DNA from: Polaromonas sp. JS666
GTDB taxonomy: Bacteria > Pseudomonadota > Gammaproteobacteria > Burkholderiales > Burkholderiaceae_C
Reading direction: 5' to 3'
Length of the DNA stretch: 64,000 nucleotides
NCBI RefSeq assembly: GCF_000013865.1
Contig: NC_007948.1
Coordinates: forward strand, 2,976,001-3,040,000
This document shows, in pieces, positions 62,043 to 64,000 of the stretch. A program made the translations under genes and the position numbers. Position 1 is the first letter of the stretch, and every line of letters begins with the position of its first letter. The notes beneath the pieces are model-generated. The model saw only the letters and a list, made by a program, of their open reading frames with translations, was not told where the DNA came from and ran no database searches.

Positions 62043-64000
62043 TTCTTTTCAAGGTACCAGTAGAGGCGCCCCTTGGGCATGGTGCTTGAAGACGAGGTCG
62101 TCGGTTGCTTCGATTCGAGAGGCGAGTCTCCGGTACAGCCAATGCAGAAAGGAACGGTCTGGCCTGTGTCGAGCGTGACTAGGCCCGCTGTCGCCGAAGG
62201 CGGGAGGCCGTCACCCACCACGTCCTCATAGCGAAGGTCGTCCACGGGTTTGGCGTACTCATAGCCCACGTTGTAGACACGTGTGGTGCCCAGATTGCTA
62301 CAGGAGCCGGAACTGACGACTCCCGTAACAGCCGGCTCATGAGTGCTGAAGGTGACGACGCTGAATATGGTCAGGGGTTGGGTCACGACCTGCTCTGTTG
62401 AATGAAGAGCCAGGTACCAGCCCTTCTTGGTTCCCAGGCTCGAGGGCGACGCCGCGTCCCGCTCGATCTTGAGCAGGGAATTGAGGCACACCACGGCGAT
62501 CCCGCAATCCGTGGTGCCAGGGTAGGAGGTGTCATCGGGCTTGTCCTTGAACATGAAGAAGTAATTAGTAACCGCCGTTGCCGCCGTATAGCCGGTGATC
62601 GGCTTCTCACGGTCGCCGGAGCCCACCAGCAGCGTGTACTCGCCTGTCGCCGTATTCACCACGCTGGGTGAGAACATCAGCTTGCGGTTCGCCGGGCAGC
62701 TGGTGGTGGTCGTATCGCAGCCGAACGACGCAATCTGCTTCATCGTCCAGGCTGACGGGGCGCCGGTCATGGTGATGCGAAATATGTTGCCGCCCAGGTC
62801 GGCAATGTAGGCGTATTTCGCATGACCGTCGCTGCCCGAAACGATGGCCATGTCGGCGATGACTCCGCGATACTTGTTGAACGAAGTCAGGACCGAGGCC
62901 GAGGTATCGAAGCTCTTTTCAACGGCACCCGTGTCGCCGTTGACGATATAGACATGGTTGCCGGTGGAACTTGACGTGCAGTTGTGGTTCGCGCCGGTCG
63001 TGCTGAACTGGTCGTAGTCTTCGCAGGCATCGTACCCACCGCCGAAGATCAGCAGGGGCGTATTGCCGGAACTGAAGCTGCCGTGCGTGAACGTCTTGAT
63101 CGAGCCCCAGGTCTGGCCGATGCCACTCATGCCGCTGGAGCAGGTGCCGTCCGCGGTGCAGCCGATCCGCCATTTGAGCGACGGGCTGGTCGGCGCGGTG
63201 TCGGCATTGCTCACGTCGAACGCGTAGATCGATCTTCCGCCGCGGCGCATGGTGGCATAGAGGAATGTCTTGGTGGCGGTTGAAGCGCCGATCGTCCCTC
63301 GGTACGCGGTGATTGGGCCATCGATGGCGTAGTCCTTCTTCTGGGTGCCCGTCGCCGGCGTGTTGAGATAGTAGTTGAGCGGCGTTTTTTCGCGGAGCCT
63401 GGAGAACTTCGACAGAAACTCAGGCGGCGCGAAAGACCAAAGCTCGCCCCCGGCTGGAACCGCGCCGATCGCGTCCGCTCGATTGCCGTTCACCGCCCTG
63501 AACCAGCCGTCGTTGGCGCCGTAAAAAACGACGACCTTGGGCGCCACCGTGGTTCCGAAATTCAACGCCACGGGGCGAGAATGAACCACATCACCGTGCA
63601 TGGACAACCTGTGGTCGGTAAAGGAGCCGTCGATATCTTCGTCATCCTTGTTGTCCATGCCCCCGGCCCAATTGATCACATTATCGCGGTCAGTCGTGGT
63701 GCTCACGCCAAGCTGTGTCTGCGAAACGTTCGTATTGTTGAAGGTGACGAGGCTCGTGCAAGTCGCGTCATTGCAAGTGAGCGAAGTCCTGGTGGAACTC
63801 AGTCTCAGCTGGTAAGCCTGCGCGCCTTTGGCAATGACGTTGCCATCCGGATAATTGGACGACTCCGCGCCCGCCACCGTGAGACAGTCGCTTTCCTGCG
63901 CGCTGTTCCACTCGGTATCCACCGTCGTCGGGGTCCAGTAACTTCGCGCGCACTCCGTAATGAACCCAGTCTGGCCGTTGATGGCCGCAGTTCCGTCTGC
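62039..64000 (-). CDS. PilY1-like type IV pilus tip protein, C-terminal part
   Basis: The gene runs off the right end of the window; at least 653 residues are seen, open from 64000. It is the PilC/PilY1 beta-propeller: VFYGANDGWFRAVNG, RGGRSIYAFDVSNADTAPTSPSLKWRIG, GQTWGSIKTFTHG, FGGGYDACEDYD, GNHVYIVNGDTGAVEKSF and YIADLGGNIFRI are the blade motifs of this family. It ends in MPKGRLYWYLEKK. PilY1 sits at the pilus tip with minor pilins and supports adhesion, pilus extension and surface sensing. A GTG at 63922 is not a real start because the frame continues upstream with matching sequence. Confidence 0.93.
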   Translation of the reverse strand, partial: ADGTAAINGQTGFITECARSYWTPTTVDTEWNSAQESDCLTVAGAESSNYPDGNVIAKGAQAYQLRLSSTRTSLTCNDATCTSLVTFNNTNVSQTQLGVSTTTDRDNVINWAGGMDNKDDEDIDGSFTDHRLSMHGDVVHSRPVALNFGTTVAPKVVVFYGANDGWFRAVNGNRADAIGAVPAGGELWSFAPPEFLSKFSRLREKTPLNYYLNTPATGTQKKDYAIDGPITAYRGTIGASTATKTFLYATMRRGGRSIYAFDVSNADTAPTSPSLKWRIGCTADGTCSSGMSGIGQTWGSIKTFTHGSFSSGNTPLLIFGGGYDACEDYDQFSTTGANHNCTSSSTGNHVYIVNGDTGAVEKSFDTSASVLTSFNKYRGVIADMAIVSGSDGHAKYAYIADLGGNIFRITMTGAPSAWTMKQIASFGCDTTTTSCPANRKLMFSPSVVNTATGEYTLLVGSGDREKPITGYTAATAVTNYFFMFKDKPDDTSYPGTTDCGIAVVCLNSLLKIERDAASPSSLGTKKGWYLALHSTEQVVTQPLTIFSVVTFSTHEPAVTGVVSSGSCSNLGTTRVYNVGYEYAKPVDDLRYEDVVGDGLPPSATAGLVTLDTGQTVPFCIGCTGDSPLESKQPTTSSSSTMPKGRLYWYLEKK

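Overview
The window is high-GC bacterial DNA from a betaproteobacterium, most likely a Comamonadaceae member close to Polaromonas or Rhodoferax (inference). The signs are the conserved block yhbY / rlmE-ftsH-folP-glmM, the neighbourhood TPR protein-ppiA-ppiB-lpxH, many Bug-type (TctC) receptors, TRAP transporters, and short AT-rich repeats scattered through genes and linkers.

Layout. At 1-6213 lies a tripartite RND efflux system: two inner-membrane RND genes (the first cut by the window edge) and an outer-membrane lipoprotein channel. The two RND genes are separated by about 760 bp holding a large inverted repeat. At 6449-8616 is a reverse-transsulfuration pair (cystathionine beta-synthase and a gamma-synthase/lyase), followed by a short copy of the 3' end of the efflux-channel gene. 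At 8732-10432 is a CorA-like membrane protein.

From 10444 to 27463 runs a catabolic and transport island: a LysR regulator, a Bug receptor, a PdxA-like dehydrogenase, a RhmD-type acid-sugar dehydratase, an L-2-keto-3-deoxyarabonate dehydratase-like enzyme, a TRAP transporter with two DctP receptors, a cytosolic beta-propeller protein, a lactonase-type amidohydrolase, alpha-ketoglutarate semialdehyde dehydrogenase and a second Bug receptor. Together they fit: take up a sugar acid or lactone, open the lactone, dehydrate twice, oxidise to 2-oxoglutarate. L-pentonates such as L-lyxonate or L-arabonate are the best guess.

The most unusual object is at 23343-26688, inside the second Bug gene. Removing these 3346 bp restores an intact reading frame. 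The insert reads as an integron gene cassette (secreted DUF1330 protein plus attC) integrated at a secondary site in antisense. Its attC has been split by an IS110/IS1111-type element, and its gene has been split by an IS3-family element with a 3-bp target duplication. The IS1111 element has a 3' non-coding region with short matches to both of its junctions, as expected for a guide (seeker/bridge) RNA.

From 27482 on the content is mostly housekeeping: glmM, folP, ftsH, rlmE, yhbY, oligopeptidase A, a secreted glutaredoxin-like protein, rpiA, pyrD, a methyltransferase, tRNA-Ser(GCU), lysC, tilS, a PhyH-type dioxygenase, accA, a 3-methyladenine glycosylase, cysS, a TPR protein, ppiA, ppiB, lpxH, mtfA, a DUF349 protein, a very long DUF748 (AsmA-like) protein, a lytic transglycosylase, glyA behind a clear ZMP/ZTP (pfl) riboswitch, nrdR, and finally minor pilins and the C-terminal part of PilY1, which runs off the window end.
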